Shown here in pieces: positions 1 through 9,533 of a stretch of 64,000 bases of DNA. The position numbers and the translations under genes were made by a program. Under the pieces are notes generated by a model. The model made no database searches and had not been told where the DNA came from. It was given only the letters and a program-made list of their open reading frames with translations. Each line of letters begins with the position of its first letter. Positions within the stretch are counted from its first letter, which is position 1. Source of the stretch: an uncultured Parasphingopyxis sp. (GTDB taxonomy: Bacteria; Pseudomonadota; Alphaproteobacteria; Sphingomonadales; Sphingomonadaceae); assembly GCF_937129435.1 (NCBI RefSeq), contig NZ_CAKZNF010000016.1, forward strand, positions 1 to 64,000, given 5' to 3'.

Positions 1-2
1 TA

Positions 3-603
3 TATGGCGCCGACGACGCTGCCATCCTGACCGCGCTCGGCCTCCACGCCCTCCAGCATCGGGGCCAGGAAGCGTGCGGGATCGCGACCCATGACGGATC
101 GCGTTTTCACATCGAGCGCTATCTCGGCCTGGTCGGGGAGAATTTCACCTCGCCCGACATGCCGCAGCGCCTGCCGGGCCGTGTCGCGATCGGCCATGCC
201 CGCTATTCCACGCAGGGTGCATCGGTCTTGCGCAATGTCCAGCCGCTCTTCGCGGATGTCCGCGGTGGCGGTATCGCCCTCGCCCATAATGGCAATCTGA
301 CCAATGCCCGCGTGCTGCGCGAGGAACTCGTCAGCCACGGCGCCATCTTCCAGTCGACCTCCGATTCGGAGGTCGTGCTGCATCTGGCCGCCCAGTCGAA
401 AAAGACCAAGCTGACCAATCGCGTCCTGCAGGCGCTCAAACAGGTCCAGGGCGCCTTCGCCTTCGTGGCGCTGGTCAATGACCGGCTGATCGCGGCGCGC
501 GACCCCTACGGTATCCGTCCGCTGGTCATGGGTTCGCTGGGCGATGCCGTGATCTTCGCTTCGGAAACCTGCGCACTGGACATGGTCGGCGCCACCTTCA
601 TCC
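3..603 (+). pseudogene. purF: Amidophosphoribosyltransferase (PurF), internal fragment truncated at both ends
   Basis: PurF transfers amide nitrogen from glutamine to PRPP, the first step of de novo purine synthesis. The fragment is in frame from base 3 and carries the glutaminase (Ntn) domain: HRGQEACGIAT, GHARYSTQG, LAHNGNLTN, TSDSEVVLHL and DPYGIRPLV are all recognisable. The N-terminal catalytic Cys lies before the window. Homology stops after about 200 residues (SETCALDMVGATFIR); the rest of the frame, to base 815, is antisense of ppx and not PurF. The whole phosphoribosyltransferase domain is therefore missing. This is either a real broken copy or an assembly join. The identity of the fragment is certain; its biological status is not. 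Confidence 0.85.
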
Positions 604-1613
604 GCGTCGTCCCGCCCCTGGCGCTCGCCCTCTTCCCGGGTCGCGGCGATCAGTGGGTCGAGCTTGCGGGTTTCGACGTCAAGGCGCTCGTAGAGCAGCC
701 CTTCCCTCAGTCCATAGGCGGATACGATCAGATTTCCGAGATTGGCCTGCTTGACGAGTTGAGAGAGGATAGCCGCGCCGTCCGTCAGGTTCGGAATACG
801 CTGCGAGGCGATTGAGGGAACGACCGACAGTTTCGACATGTCGATGCGGGCGAGCAGCCTGACCAGTGCTGCGGGTCGGTCTGGCTTCATCACATAATGA
901 TGGACGATCGGCAGCGGAAACTTGGTCCGGTGCATGTCGAGCCGCGCAAGCGCGCGCCATGAGCCGCCCACCAGATAGAGCGGTTTTCCCTCGCATTTGT
1001 GCACCCAGTCCGCCTGCTTCAGCGCCTTGGCAACGGCGCGTTTGAGCGCGCCCTTCTTCCGTTTTTCGCGCAGATCGGCAACGCGCAGGACACCGAGCGG
1101 AAAGGACACGGTTTCTCTGACCTCACCATTCTTGACGCGTGCCAGCTCCAGGCTTCCGCCTCCCAGATCGCCGACCAGGCCGTTTGCATCGGGAATTGCC
1201 GAAAGGACCCCCATGGCGGCGAGGCAGGCTTCGTCCTCGCCCGAAAGCAAGCGCACCGAAAGGCCGATCTGCTCCAGCATGGCGATGAAATCGCCGCCAT
1301 TGGGCGCATCGCGGACCGCCGCCGTCGCCACGGTGCGCAGGTCGGTGACGTCCATCGCTGTCGCCAGCATGCGAAAGCGGCGCAGCGTGACCATGGCATC
1401 CTCGATCGCCTCGTCGGAAAGCCCGCCATCCTCGCGCATCCGCTTGCCGAGGCCGATCATCACCTTTTCGTTGAAGAGGAAACTCGGCATCCGGCCCGGC
1501 CCGTCGAAGACGACGAGGCGGATCGAGTTCGACCCGATGTCGATGACGGCGACCCGCCCGAGGCCCGGGACGATCGGCGCCCTTGCCGGCGTAATATAGG
1601 AAACGGTCGCCAT
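604..1613 (-). CDS. ppx: Exopolyphosphatase / Ppx-GppA family phosphatase, 3' end lost at the purF junction
   Basis: Ppx releases phosphate from polyphosphate or hydrolyses pppGpp. The reading frame gives VIDIGSNSIRLVVFDG near the N-terminus, then LRTVATAAVRDA, LLSGEDEA, LVGDLGGGSLEL and LVGGSWRALARLD, all landmarks of the ASKHA-fold Ppx/GppA family. Family similarity ends near EEGERQGR (about residue 330), where the sequence becomes the antisense of purF. The frame stays open to the left edge of the window, so no natural stop is seen, and the usual C-terminal helical part is absent. The ATG at 1613 is used; a GTG at 1643 with an upstream GGGAG is a good alternative. It follows ppk on the same strand, the usual polyphosphate pair. 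Confidence 0.85.
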
Positions 1614-1707
1614 ATCAGCCCGTATCGTCTCCCCGGATCGCACGCATAGCGTTTCTCCCTCGGTGTAAACGAGTCTCTAGGCTGTAGGGTCCGTACCGGC
1701 CACCGGC

Positions 1708-3879
1708 TTATCCACGCCGCGCGACGCGGAGCTTTTTCGGCATCGATCCCTGTTCCTGCAGCGCCGCGCCGCGGCCCGAAAGCGAGGGGTTGGTCATGAA
1801 ATAGCGATGCAGGTTGAACGGCCGTCCCTGTGGCTCGACGCGGGTATAGTTGCCCTCGCCGTCAAGCTCCCAGCTCTGTTCATTGTCGATCAGGTTGGCG
1901 ACCATGACCTGATCGAGGATCTGAGCGTGGACAGTCTCGTTCTCGATCGGCATCATATATTCGACGCGGCGGTCGAAATTGCGGGGCATCCAGTCGGACG
2001 AGCTGATGAAGACCTTGGCCTTCTTGTTCGGCAGGTCGGCGCCATTGCCGAAACAGAAGATGCGGCTGTGTTCTAGGAAACGCCCGATCACCGATTTGAC
2101 GCGGATATTCTCGGACAGGCCGTCGATACCCGGCTTCAGACAGCAAATGCCGCGAATGACGAGATCGATCTGCACGCCGGCCTGGCTTGCCTCGTACAGC
2201 TTGTCGATGATCAACGGATCGACGAGCGAGTTCATTTTCGCCCAGACCGCGCCGTCGCGCCCAGCTTTCTCATGCGCGATCTCGTCGTCGATCAGCTTCA
2301 TCAGGTCATTGCGCATGTCGCGCGGGGCCATCGAGATCAGCTCGAAATTCTCCGGCTGCACATAGCCGGTGATGTAATTGAACAGCTGCGCCGCATCGCG
2401 CCCCGCCTTCGGGTTTGCGGTGAAGAAGCTCAAATCGGTGTAAATCTTGGCGGTGACGGGGTGATAGTTGCCGGTGCCGAAATGGCAGTAGCTGGTATAG
2501 CCCTCGCCTTCCTTGCGCACGACCGTCGTCACCTTGGCGTGCGTCTTCCACTCGATGAAACCATAGACGACCTGTACGCCCGCGCGTTCGAGCGCATTGG
2601 CCCAGAGCAGATTCTGTTCCTCATCGAACCGCGCCTTCAGTTCGACCACGGCGGTCACCGATTTGCCCGCTTCCGCCGCGTCGATCAGCGCGCGGATCAC
2701 CGCCGATTGTTTGCCGGCTCGGTAAAGCGTCTGTTTGATCGCCACGACATCGGGGTCGTCTGCGGCCTGTTTCAACAGCGCGACGACGACGTCGAAGGTC
2801 TCATAGGGGTGGTGGACGACGATGTCCTTCGCCTTGATCGCCGCAAAACAATCGCCGCCATGCTCACGAATGCGCTCGGGGAAGCGCGGGCTGAACGGCG
2901 TGAATTTGAGATCGGGCCGGTCTTCCTCGACCAGGAATTCGAGGTCGGCAATGCCGAGAAAACCGCTCGATTCGGCGACGATGGCGTCCTCGCCGCCCAT
3001 TTCGCGGCGGATCAGCTCGTCGAGCTCATCGGGAATATCGGCTTCGAGTTTGAGCCGGATGACACGGCCGCGACGGCGGCGCTTGATGGCGCTGCGGAAA
3101 TAGCGGACGAGGTCTTCGGCCTCTTCCTCGACCTCGATATCGCTGTCGCGGATGATCCGGAATCCGCCCTGCCCTTTGACCTCATAGCCGGGGAAGAGCA
3201 GCCCGGTAAAGCGGCGGATGATGGTCTCGATCGCGATGTAACAGGCAGTCTCGCCCGGCACGCGGACGAAGCGCGGCAAGGTCGTCGGCAGCATCAGCAA
3301 TTCGCGGATGGGCGCGCCATCGGACTTGCGCTCCAGATCGAAAACGAGGCTCAGCCCTTTGTTCGGGATGAACGGAAAGGGGTGAGCGGGATCGAGCGCC
3401 TGCGGCGTCAGCACCGGAAAGATGTGCTCGCGAAAATGGTTTTCGAGCCAGGCATCGGTTTCCGGCTCCACGCCGTCCTGATTGAGGACATGGATATCGG
3501 CGTCGGTCAGAGCCGCGCGCAGTTCTTCCCAAACCCCCTGTTGCGTATCCATCAGCGAATTGACGCGCGTGGCGATCGCGCTCAGCTGCTGCGTCGGCGT
3601 CAGTCCGTCGAACGACCGCAGCTCGACACCCTGGAGTTGCTGGCCTTTGAGCCCCGCCACGCGGACCATGAAGAATTCGTCGAGATTGTTGCCCGAGATT
3701 GACAGGAAACGCAGCCGTTCGAGCAGCGGGTGCGCCGGGTTGCACGCTTCCTCAAGCACGCGTTCGTTGAACTGCAGCCAGGACAGTTCGCGATTGAAAT
3801 AGGTGTTCTCCGAGCCCGGTTCGGTCTCGATCTCACGCGAGAAATCCTCGGTGATATGCTCGGGATTATAGTCGTCCAT
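1708..3879 (-). CDS. ppk1: Polyphosphate kinase 1
   Basis: Reversibly polymerises the gamma phosphate of ATP into inorganic polyphosphate. At 723 aa it has the full family length. The N-terminal region contains YFNRELSWLQFNERVLEEA; the two phospholipase-D-like catalytic domains follow, with IEWKTHAKVTTVVR (His447 is the expected autophosphorylated residue) and HFGTGNYHPVTAKIYTDLS. The sequence continues normally to PKKLRVARRG. It is transcribed just ahead of ppx, so synthesis and breakdown of polyphosphate are genetically linked. The Hda-like gene lies 57 bases upstream on the same strand. Confidence 0.97.
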   Translation of the reverse strand: MDDYNPEHITEDFSREIETEPGSENTYFNRELSWLQFNERVLEEACNPAHPLLERLRFLSISGNNLDEFFMVRVAGLKGQQLQGVELRSFDGLTPTQQLSAIATRVNSLMDTQQGVWEELRAALTDADIHVLNQDGVEPETDAWLENHFREHIFPVLTPQALDPAHPFPFIPNKGLSLVFDLERKSDGAPIRELLMLPTTLPRFVRVPGETACYIAIETIIRRFTGLLFPGYEVKGQGGFRIIRDSDIEVEEEAEDLVRYFRSAIKRRRRGRVIRLKLEADIPDELDELIRREMGGEDAIVAESSGFLGIADLEFLVEEDRPDLKFTPFSPRFPERIREHGGDCFAAIKAKDIVVHHPYETFDVVVALLKQAADDPDVVAIKQTLYRAGKQSAVIRALIDAAEAGKSVTAVVELKARFDEEQNLLWANALERAGVQVVYGFIEWKTHAKVTTVVRKEGEGYTSYCHFGTGNYHPVTAKIYTDLSFFTANPKAGRDAAQLFNYITGYVQPENFELISMAPRDMRNDLMKLIDDEIAHEKAGRDGAVWAKMNSLVDPLIIDKLYEASQAGVQIDLVIRGICCLKPGIDGLSENIRVKSVIGRFLEHSRIFCFGNGADLPNKKAKVFISSSDWMPRNFDRRVEYMMPIENETVHAQILDQVMVANLIDNEQSWELDGEGNYTRVEPQGRPFNLHRYFMTNPSLSGRGAALQEQGSMPKKLRVARRG

Positions 3880-3936
3880 CGCACGGTTCTAATCCGAAAA
3901 CTGTTGCAGGTCGATGAAATCGCGCGGTGATGGCGA

Positions 3937-4545
3937 TCAACGATCTCGTGACGGCCGCAGTTCGTCCAATGCGTCGCGCGCCAACGCACGGCTGATTCGG
4001 CGGCCGCTTTCCATCGCGATCCGGTCCATCGCCTCGATCAGCCGAAACAGGCCGAAATGCGTGCGCTCCATACGGGTCAGCAAATAGTCGACGACATCGG
4101 GCCCGACATCGAGGCCGCGCGAGGCAAAGTGCCGGACAATCCTGCCACCGATCAGCATGTCGCTCGGTTCGCCGATCTCGACCTTGGGCGTTGCGGCCAT
4201 GCGCGATCGCAGGTCGGGCAACCGGATATGCCAGACCGGTGGCGGGGCGTTGGCGACGATAAGCAGCGGCTTGTGCTCGGCCTGGGCGCGGTTCCACGCG
4301 TGGAAGATCTCCTCTTCATCGCCCAGATCGGCGTCGTCGAAGACATCGCCGCCGCTTTTCCGCGCGAACAGTCGTGCCAGAGTCGAGCGGCCGGACTTGC
4401 GCGGCCCGGTCAGCAGGCTGATGCGAACCGGCCAGAGCGACCAGTGTTCGAGATGGCGGACGGCGTCCCGGTTGCTCTCGTCAAGGATGAAGGCATCGTC
4501 ATCCGCTTGATCGGGCCAATCGAGCGGTAGCGGGATCTGCCTCAT
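3937..4545 (-). CDS. hdaA: DnaA-like regulatory protein (Hda/HdaA family)
   Basis: 202 aa AAA+ protein related to the ATPase and helical-lid part of DnaA but without the DNA-binding domain IV. Homologues act with the sliding clamp in regulatory inactivation of DnaA-ATP. The N-terminus MRQIPLPLDW matches the clamp-binding QL/IPLPL peptide of the family. The P-loop reads GPRKSGRSTL, with Arg at the usual Lys position; the Walker-B and sensor regions follow (LLIVANAPP, LPDLRSRMAATP). The start overlaps the stop of the upstream DUF2066 gene by ATGA, so the two are probably co-translated. The family assignment is firm; the ATPase activity is uncertain because of the Arg. Confidence 0.9.
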   Translation of the reverse strand: MRQIPLPLDWPDQADDDAFILDESNRDAVRHLEHWSLWPVRISLLTGPRKSGRSTLARLFARKSGGDVFDDADLGDEEEIFHAWNRAQAEHKPLLIVANAPPPVWHIRLPDLRSRMAATPKVEIGEPSDMLIGGRIVRHFASRGLDVGPDVVDYLLTRMERTHFGLFRLIEAMDRIAMESGRRISRALARDALDELRPSRDR

Positions 4546-5849
4546 TCGTCCTCGCTGCCGCCGCCCTCTTGCGCCGGAGGTTGCTGGGGAGTCGGTTGCG
4601 GTGGCGGGGCGGCGCGGCTGATACGCAGCGTCCCCGCTCCGCGCTGTACCTGGAACCCGCGTGCGGCCAACGCCGAGGCGAGTGCGTCGAGATCGCCGAT
4701 ATAGGTGACCTCCATCAGCGAAAGCCCGCCGATCGCCAGGCTCGATGTCGTGGCCGCGCGGACGCCCGGTGTGCCGCGGACGGCAGCTTCGGAGCTGCGA
4801 ACCGCATCGGCATTGGGCGTTGCGACCTGGATGGTATAGCGGCCCGTGGCCGTCGCCTGCTCGTCATTGACGGCTTCGGGCGGCGTGCGATCCGCAATAC
4901 TGGCTTCCATTTCTTCGAATTCGTCCTCGAGTTCCTCTTCGTCGATACCGAATTCAAACTGCAGCGACGGATCGGGGGTCAACCGGCCATCGGCAAGCGC
5001 CTGTCGGAACAGCTGGTCCATACGCTGAACCCCGGCATCGAGCAGCCGATCCAGGCTATCGGCATTGCGGACGCGGAGCGAAAACTGGCCGAGCTTGCGC
5101 CGGTCGGGACCATGATAGCCGATAAACGTGCCGGTCACCGGGCCGCCGGGATAGCTGTAGCGAAGGTGGACGACCGGGATGATAACGTCCGCAGCGCCAT
5201 AGGAATCGAGCAGGAAACGCCACCATCCCCGCCCGGGCCGCTGCGTCTGTCCGACGGTAAGCAGCAGCGGTGTCGGATTGGTTGCCGCGGCGCGCACATA
5301 GTCGATCGAGCTGTCGCCGGTGCGGAAGCGCACCCAGGCGCGCATCCAGGCGTTACGTTCCTCGAAGCTCTGCGGCGTGTTGCCGATCCACATGACGGGA
5401 ACGGTGAGCAGCGGCGGCGAGCGGCTGACCTGCCCGCGCGAACCCAGATACTGGCTGACGCGCGCACGGTCGAACATCACTCCGAGCCGCGCGACATAGC
5501 GCGTCGGGCCGATCTGTTCTTCCTCGATGATGATTCCCGAAACGATGCCGTCCAGTGCGCTGTCGCTGAGCGCGGGTGCGCCGCTCGCCGATCCGCCGGT
5601 CATTCGCGCGTAGAGCATTCGCCAGCCCTGCCGCTGTGCTTCCTCCCAGCCCTTGCGTTGCGCGTCGAACGCATCCTCGCCCGTGACATCGACGGTGATC
5701 CCGGTCACTTCGAAATTGCTCGAGCTGTCGGTCGAAACCCCTGTCTCGCTCCCGCCTTCGCCGCGCTGCGCCAGCACGAGCGATCCAGCGCCTGCGAGCA
5801 GCGCCAGAATTGTCAGCGTCGCGATGACGGGGCGGCGGAGGAAAAACAT
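4542..5849 (-). CDS. Secreted DUF2066-domain protein of unknown function
   Basis: About 435 aa if started at MFFLRRPVIATL (ATG at 5849); an in-frame start 12 codons upstream (5885) is possible. The protein begins with a basic-hydrophobic signal peptide ending near LVLAQ. Residues of about 40-300 match the DUF2066 pattern of a swapped-hairpin-like exported protein (ITVDVTGEDAFDAQRKGW, EEQIGPTRYVARLGVMFD). A second small alpha/beta unit (YTIQVATPNADAV) follows, then a Pro/Gln-rich tail. No catalytic motif was seen. It sits between divergent purM and the downstream hda homologue, with an ATGA overlap to hda. The function is not known. Confidence 0.82.
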   Translation of the reverse strand: MFFLRRPVIATLTILALLAGAGSLVLAQRGEGGSETGVSTDSSSNFEVTGITVDVTGEDAFDAQRKGWEEAQRQGWRMLYARMTGGSASGAPALSDSALDGIVSGIIIEEEQIGPTRYVARLGVMFDRARVSQYLGSRGQVSRSPPLLTVPVMWIGNTPQSFEERNAWMRAWVRFRTGDSSIDYVRAAATNPTPLLLTVGQTQRPGRGWWRFLLDSYGAADVIIPVVHLRYSYPGGPVTGTFIGYHGPDRRKLGQFSLRVRNADSLDRLLDAGVQRMDQLFRQALADGRLTPDPSLQFEFGIDEEELEDEFEEMEASIADRTPPEAVNDEQATATGRYTIQVATPNADAVRSSEAAVRGTPGVRAATTSSLAIGGLSLMEVTYIGDLDALASALAARGFQVQRGAGTLRISRAAPPPQPTPQQPPAQEGGGSEDE

Positions 5850-5911
5850 GCGGTGTCTAATGGCGAGTTGGGGTTGGAAATCCAAGTGTAATGCGGCTAG
5901 TCGCTTGGCGC

Positions 5912-7018
5912 ATGAACGCCAAGCATAATCAGCCCGAACCCTATAGCTATGAAAAGGCCGGGGTGTCGATTGCCGCGGGAAATGCGTTGGTGAAGGCGAT
6001 CGCGCCGCTTGCTCGCGCGACGGCGCGTCCGGGCGCGGATGCCGATCTCGGCGGCTTCGGCGGCTTCTTTGATCCGAAGGCGGCGGGATATGCCGATCCG
6101 CTACTGGTGGCGGCGAACGATGGGGTCGGGACGAAGGTGAAGCTGGCGATCGATCATGACCGGCATGATGCGATCGGGATCGACCTGGTCGCCATGTGCG
6201 TCAACGATCTGATCGTGCAGGGCGCCGAGCCGCTCTTCTTTCTCGATTATTTCGCCACCGGGAAGCTCGACAACGGCGTCGCCGAACGGGTCGTCGCAGG
6301 GATCGCAGAGGGCTGCAAGATTGCCGGTTGCGCGCTGATCGGTGGCGAGACCGCGGAAATGCCGGGCATGTATGCCGCGGGCGATTACGACCTTGCCGGT
6401 TTCTGCGTCGGGGCCGTCGAACGCGGCGAGCAGTTGACGGGCGAAGGCATTGCGCCGGGCGATATGGTGCTTGGTCTCGCTTCGTCGGGCGTCCATTCGA
6501 ACGGCTATTCGCTGGTACGGCGTCTCGCCGCCGACAAGGGCTGGAAGCTCGACCGCCCTGCCCCGTTCGACCACGAAACGCTACTCGTCGACGCGCTGAT
6601 CGCGCCGACGCGAATCTATGTCAAATCTCTGCTGCCGCTGATCCGCGAGGGCCGGATCAAGGGGCTCGCGCATATTACGGGTGGCGGGCTCCTCGAAAAT
6701 ATCCCCCGTGTGTTGCCCGATGGCTGTCATGCCCGGATCGATACCGATGCCTGGGAGCAGACTGCGCTCATGGCCTTCCTACAGGCGCAGGGTAATATCG
6801 AGCCTGCCGAGTTGGCGCGCACCTTCAATTGCGGAATCGGCATGGCGTTGATCGTGGCGCCGGACATGGCCGATGACGTGGCGGCGGCGCTCGAGAGAGC
6901 CGACGAAACGGTCGAGCGTATCGGGACGATCGAAGCGGGGACGAAAGGCTGCACCGTCTCCGGCTCTGCCGACAGCTGGGCCGCGCTCGAGGACTGGAGC
7001 ACCACGCATAATGGCTGA
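5912..7018 (+). CDS. purM: Phosphoribosylformylglycinamidine cyclo-ligase (AIR synthetase)
   Basis: Converts FGAM to AIR using ATP, the fifth step of purine synthesis. Family signatures are [15 protein letters not shown] at the N-terminus, [55 protein letters not shown] and [15 protein letters not shown]. The chosen start, [13 protein letters not shown], gives 368 aa; an upstream in-frame ATG at 5891 would add seven residues. The stop overlaps the start of purN by eight bases (ATGGCTGA), so translation of the two purine enzymes is coupled. Confidence 0.97.
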   Translation: MNAKHNQPEPYSYEKAGVSIAAGNALVKAIAPLARATARPGADADLGGFGGFFDPKAAGYADPLLVAANDGVGTKVKLAIDHDRHDAIGIDLVAMCVNDLIVQGAEPLFFLDYFATGKLDNGVAERVVAGIAEGCKIAGCALIGGETAEMPGMYAAGDYDLAGFCVGAVERGEQLTGEGIAPGDMVLGLASSGVHSNGYSLVRRLAADKGWKLDRPAPFDHETLLVDALIAPTRIYVKSLLPLIREGRIKGLAHITGGGLLENIPRVLPDGCHARIDTDAWEQTALMAFLQAQGNIEPAELARTFNCGIGMALIVAPDMADDVAAALERADETVERIGTIEAGTKGCTVSGSADSWAALEDWSTTHNG

Positions 7019-7976
7019 ACGCGCCCGCGTCGCCATTTTCATCTCCGGCCGCGGGTCGAACATGGCGGCGCTGATCTATGCCGCCAAGCACGAAGAGTGT
7101 CCGTTCGAGGTGGTGCTCGTCGCATCGAATGATCCCGAAGCGCGCGGAATCGCCTTGGCCCGGGCCGAAGGTATCGACACCTTCGTGCAAAGCCATAAGG
7201 GGCACGAGCGGGCCGCGTTCGACGAGATCATGGAGCATGCGGCGCGCGATGCCGGCGCCGATTACATCGTTCTCGCCGGCTATATGCGGATCCTGTCGGA
7301 GGCGTTCGTGTCGCGCTGGAAAGGGCGGATGCTCAACATTCACCCTTCCCTGCTGCCCAAATATCCAGGGCTCGACACCTATGCACGGGCCATTGAAGCC
7401 GGCGATTCCCTATCGGGTTGCACGGTCCACCTTGTTACCGGCGAGCTCGATAGCGGCCCGATCCTCGGACAGACCGAGGTGGCGATCCTGCCGGACGACA
7501 CGCCGGATCGGCTGGCGAGCCGGATCCTGATCGCCGAGCACCAGCTCTATCCGCGCGTTCTAGCCGATTATGTGTCGCGCGAGCTCGATCCGGATTGGCT
7601 CGTCCAGAAAGTCGGCGAACTGGCGCTGGAGCTGCCGGAAACGCACGCGCGAACCTCGCACGGTGCGCCCGGCTGGCGGGTGGGCACAGAGAAATCGGGC
7701 AAGTTCTTTGCCTATGTCTCGATCCACCATCATGGCGAGGAGACCGTCGCGCTGCTCGTCAAAACCAGCGGACCCGACGAAATGGCTGCACTGATCGAAG
7801 CCGAACCCGATCTCTACTACAAGCCCGCCTATTACGGGGCGTCGGGATGGATCGCAGTACGGCTCGACACCGGCACCGTAGACTGGGACCACATTGCCGG
7901 ATGGCTCCGGAAGAGTTGGAGCGCGGTTGCTCCAAAGAAGATCTCCGGGTTGATTGCTGTGGCGGAAGAGTTTTGA
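7011..7976 (+). CDS. purN: Phosphoribosylglycinamide formyltransferase fused to a C-terminal MmcQ/YjbR-like domain
   Basis: 321 aa, well above the 190-215 of a stand-alone PurN. Residues 1-190 are a complete GART formyltransferase that forms FGAR from GAR and 10-formyl-THF: [34 protein letters not shown] (Asn109, His111) and [11 protein letters not shown] (Asp147) supply the catalytic triad and loop. Residues of about 195-321 match the MmcQ/YjbR (DUF419) fold: [58 protein letters not shown] and a closing SW motif. No stop or frameshift separates them. The role of the second domain is unknown. Confidence 0.94.
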   Translation: MAERARVAIFISGRGSNMAALIYAAKHEECPFEVVLVASNDPEARGIALARAEGIDTFVQSHKGHERAAFDEIMEHAARDAGADYIVLAGYMRILSEAFVSRWKGRMLNIHPSLLPKYPGLDTYARAIEAGDSLSGCTVHLVTGELDSGPILGQTEVAILPDDTPDRLASRILIAEHQLYPRVLADYVSRELDPDWLVQKVGELALELPETHARTSHGAPGWRVGTEKSGKFFAYVSIHHHGEETVALLVKTSGPDEMAALIEAEPDLYYKPAYYGASGWIAVRLDTGTVDWDHIAGWLRKSWSAVAPKKISGLIAVAEEF

Positions 7977-7995
7977 AAATCTATAGCAAAAATCC

Positions 7996-8568
7996 TCAGC
8001 TTTGCTGCTTTCGCAATTTCAGTACAGCCACGACCAAGTAGAGCACTGCAACAAGCCCTGCCGATGATACGAGGATCGTATCAGCCAGACTACCACCCCA
8101 GCCGGAAATCCTAGAGCCTGCAATAGCCGTACAAATGACGATCACTCCGATGATCGCTCGCCAAGGGAGACGCGTCAGTGAAGGAAAATAATCCGAGCGG
8201 CGCGGACCAACGAGCGGTGCATCGCGCAGAAGACTGTCTCTGAAGGCTGCGAAAGCGCGGTAGGCCATGATTTGTCGAACAAAGACTGGCGCAATTCCGA
8301 TCAACATGATGGCCCAGATGATGCGTTGATCAGTCGCATTCTCTATGTCTATCAATACGACGATCACGACCAATGACACGATTGTCAAAAAGCTGATAAT
8401 CACTTGGCGCCAAAATGGCCAACCGGTCGGCAAAATCAATTCGCGATATCGGTCAATAAGCTGCTTACGTTGTTCAGCCGTGACGAGCTTCTTTCCGTCA
8501 GGCGTTGCGAGCAAAAAACCGTCCTCAACGGCCTCGAAACGAGCTTTGTAGAAGGCGATATAGTCCAT
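7996..8568 (-). CDS. Hypothetical multi-pass membrane protein
   Basis: 190 aa, not recognised. It has a soluble charged N-terminus (MDYIAFYKARFEAVEDGF), then about four hydrophobic segments: VIISFLTIVSLVVIVVLID, IIWAIMLIGIAPVFV, AIIGVIVICTAIAG and ILVSSAGLVAVLYLVVAVL. It lies between purN, which converges on it, and ndk, which lies upstream on the same strand six bases away. Its base composition is visibly poorer in GC than the surrounding housekeeping genes, which suggests recent acquisition or relaxed selection. No enzymatic motif was seen. Confidence 0.7.
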   Translation of the reverse strand: MDYIAFYKARFEAVEDGFLLATPDGKKLVTAEQRKQLIDRYRELILPTGWPFWRQVIISFLTIVSLVVIVVLIDIENATDQRIIWAIMLIGIAPVFVRQIMAYRAFAAFRDSLLRDAPLVGPRRSDYFPSLTRLPWRAIIGVIVICTAIAGSRISGWGGSLADTILVSSAGLVAVLYLVVAVLKLRKQQS

Positions 8569-8574
8569 TCGTTC

Positions 8575-8997
8575 CTAACCGACGATTTCATCCTCGTCGA
8601 AGAAGAAGGCGATCTCGATTGCGGCATTCTCGTCGCTGTCCGAGCCGTGAACGCTGTTGGCCTCGATCGACTCGGCGAAGGTCTTGCGGATGGTGCCTTC
8701 ATCGGCGTCGGCGGGGTTGGTGGCGCCCATGATCTTGCGGTTGCGGACGACGGCGTCTTCGCCTTCGAGCACCTGCACGACCACCGGGCCCGAGGTCATG
8801 AACTCGACGAGTTCGCCGAAGAACGGGCGTTCCTTGTGAACGGCGTAGAAGCCCTCGGCCTGTTCCTGCGTCATATGGATGCGCTTTGAGGCGACAACGC
8901 GCAGGCCGGCCTCTTCCAGCATCTTGGTGACGGCGCCCGTCAGGTTGCGGCGCGTGGCGTCGGGTTTGATGATCGAGAAAGTGCGTGTCACGGCCAT
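8575..8997 (-). CDS. ndk: Nucleoside diphosphate kinase
   Basis: Balances NTP pools by phosphate transfer through a phospho-histidine. The 140 aa protein starts [18 protein letters not shown] and carries [33 protein letters not shown] and the active-site block ANSVHGSDS with His117. The longer upstream in-frame extension has no family similarity, so the ATG at 8997 is taken as the start. It reads in the same direction as holC and pepA upstream. Confidence 0.97.
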   Translation of the reverse strand: MAVTRTFSIIKPDATRRNLTGAVTKMLEEAGLRVVASKRIHMTQEQAEGFYAVHKERPFFGELVEFMTSGPVVVQVLEGEDAVVRNRKIMGATNPADADEGTIRKTFAESIEANSVHGSDSDENAAIEIAFFFDEDEIVG

Positions 8998-9085
8998 GGC
9001 GGCGAATGCTCCGAAAAAGTCTGAAGTTGGGGATTGCTGCGCCCGATAGGGGCAGATGTGCGCGCGTGCAAGCCTTCTTGGCGTC

Positions 9086-9523
9086 TTACGGGCCCTGCCG
9101 CCAGCGGCCGCCCTCGCGCTTCCAGTAGCGGGGCTCCGCATCGTCCTTGCCGGCAAGCGATCGCCATGCCTGGCGCGCCTCGTCGAGCGTTGCATTGTCG
9201 AACAGGTAGAAGACACGCTCGAAACCGAGTGCTTCATCGCGCCAATGGCCGTCCGCGATCATCGCGAACCTAGCGCCATTGGGCGCGTCGACGGCATCCG
9301 AGAGGAGGATCGGCTGGTTCGCATCGCCCTTCCCTTTCGACTGCGCGTGCGGGAGGTACGAGGCCGGGTCACGCGTCCAGAGCTGCTCGTCGAGCAGCGC
9401 ACGCAAGCGATCGTCGCCGCAGATCAGCAACAGCCTCTCGCCCGTTTCCAGCACTTTCTCGGCCAGCTGCGGTACGACATCCTCGATCGGTGTACCGGCA
9501 AGTTCATAGAAATCGACCTGCAC
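9086..9523 (-). CDS. holC: DNA polymerase III chi subunit
   Basis: 145 aa from a GTG start ([20 protein letters not shown]). HolC joins the clamp loader to SSB. The sequence shows the family pattern [52 protein letters not shown] and RVFYLFD. The frame is open further upstream, but that part is antisense-like and overlaps pepA. The pepA stop (9534-9536) lies about ten bases ahead of this GTG. The pepA-holC order is common in proteobacteria. Confidence 0.92.
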   Translation of the reverse strand: MQVDFYELAGTPIEDVVPQLAEKVLETGERLLLICGDDRLRALLDEQLWTRDPASYLPHAQSKGKGDANQPILLSDAVDAPNGARFAMIADGHWRDEALGFERVFYLFDNATLDEARQAWRSLAGKDDAEPRYWKREGGRWRQGP

Positions 9524-9533
9524 GCGCCCGCGA

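Noticed and set aside
2272-3702. 476-codon open frame opposite ppk1
   Set aside because: Antisense shadow of a strong Ppk1 gene; Arg/Asp-rich composition without any family motif.
4569-5891. 440-codon open frame opposite the DUF2066 gene
   Set aside because: Shadow frame in GC-rich DNA; no motif, and the other strand has a signal peptide and family pattern.
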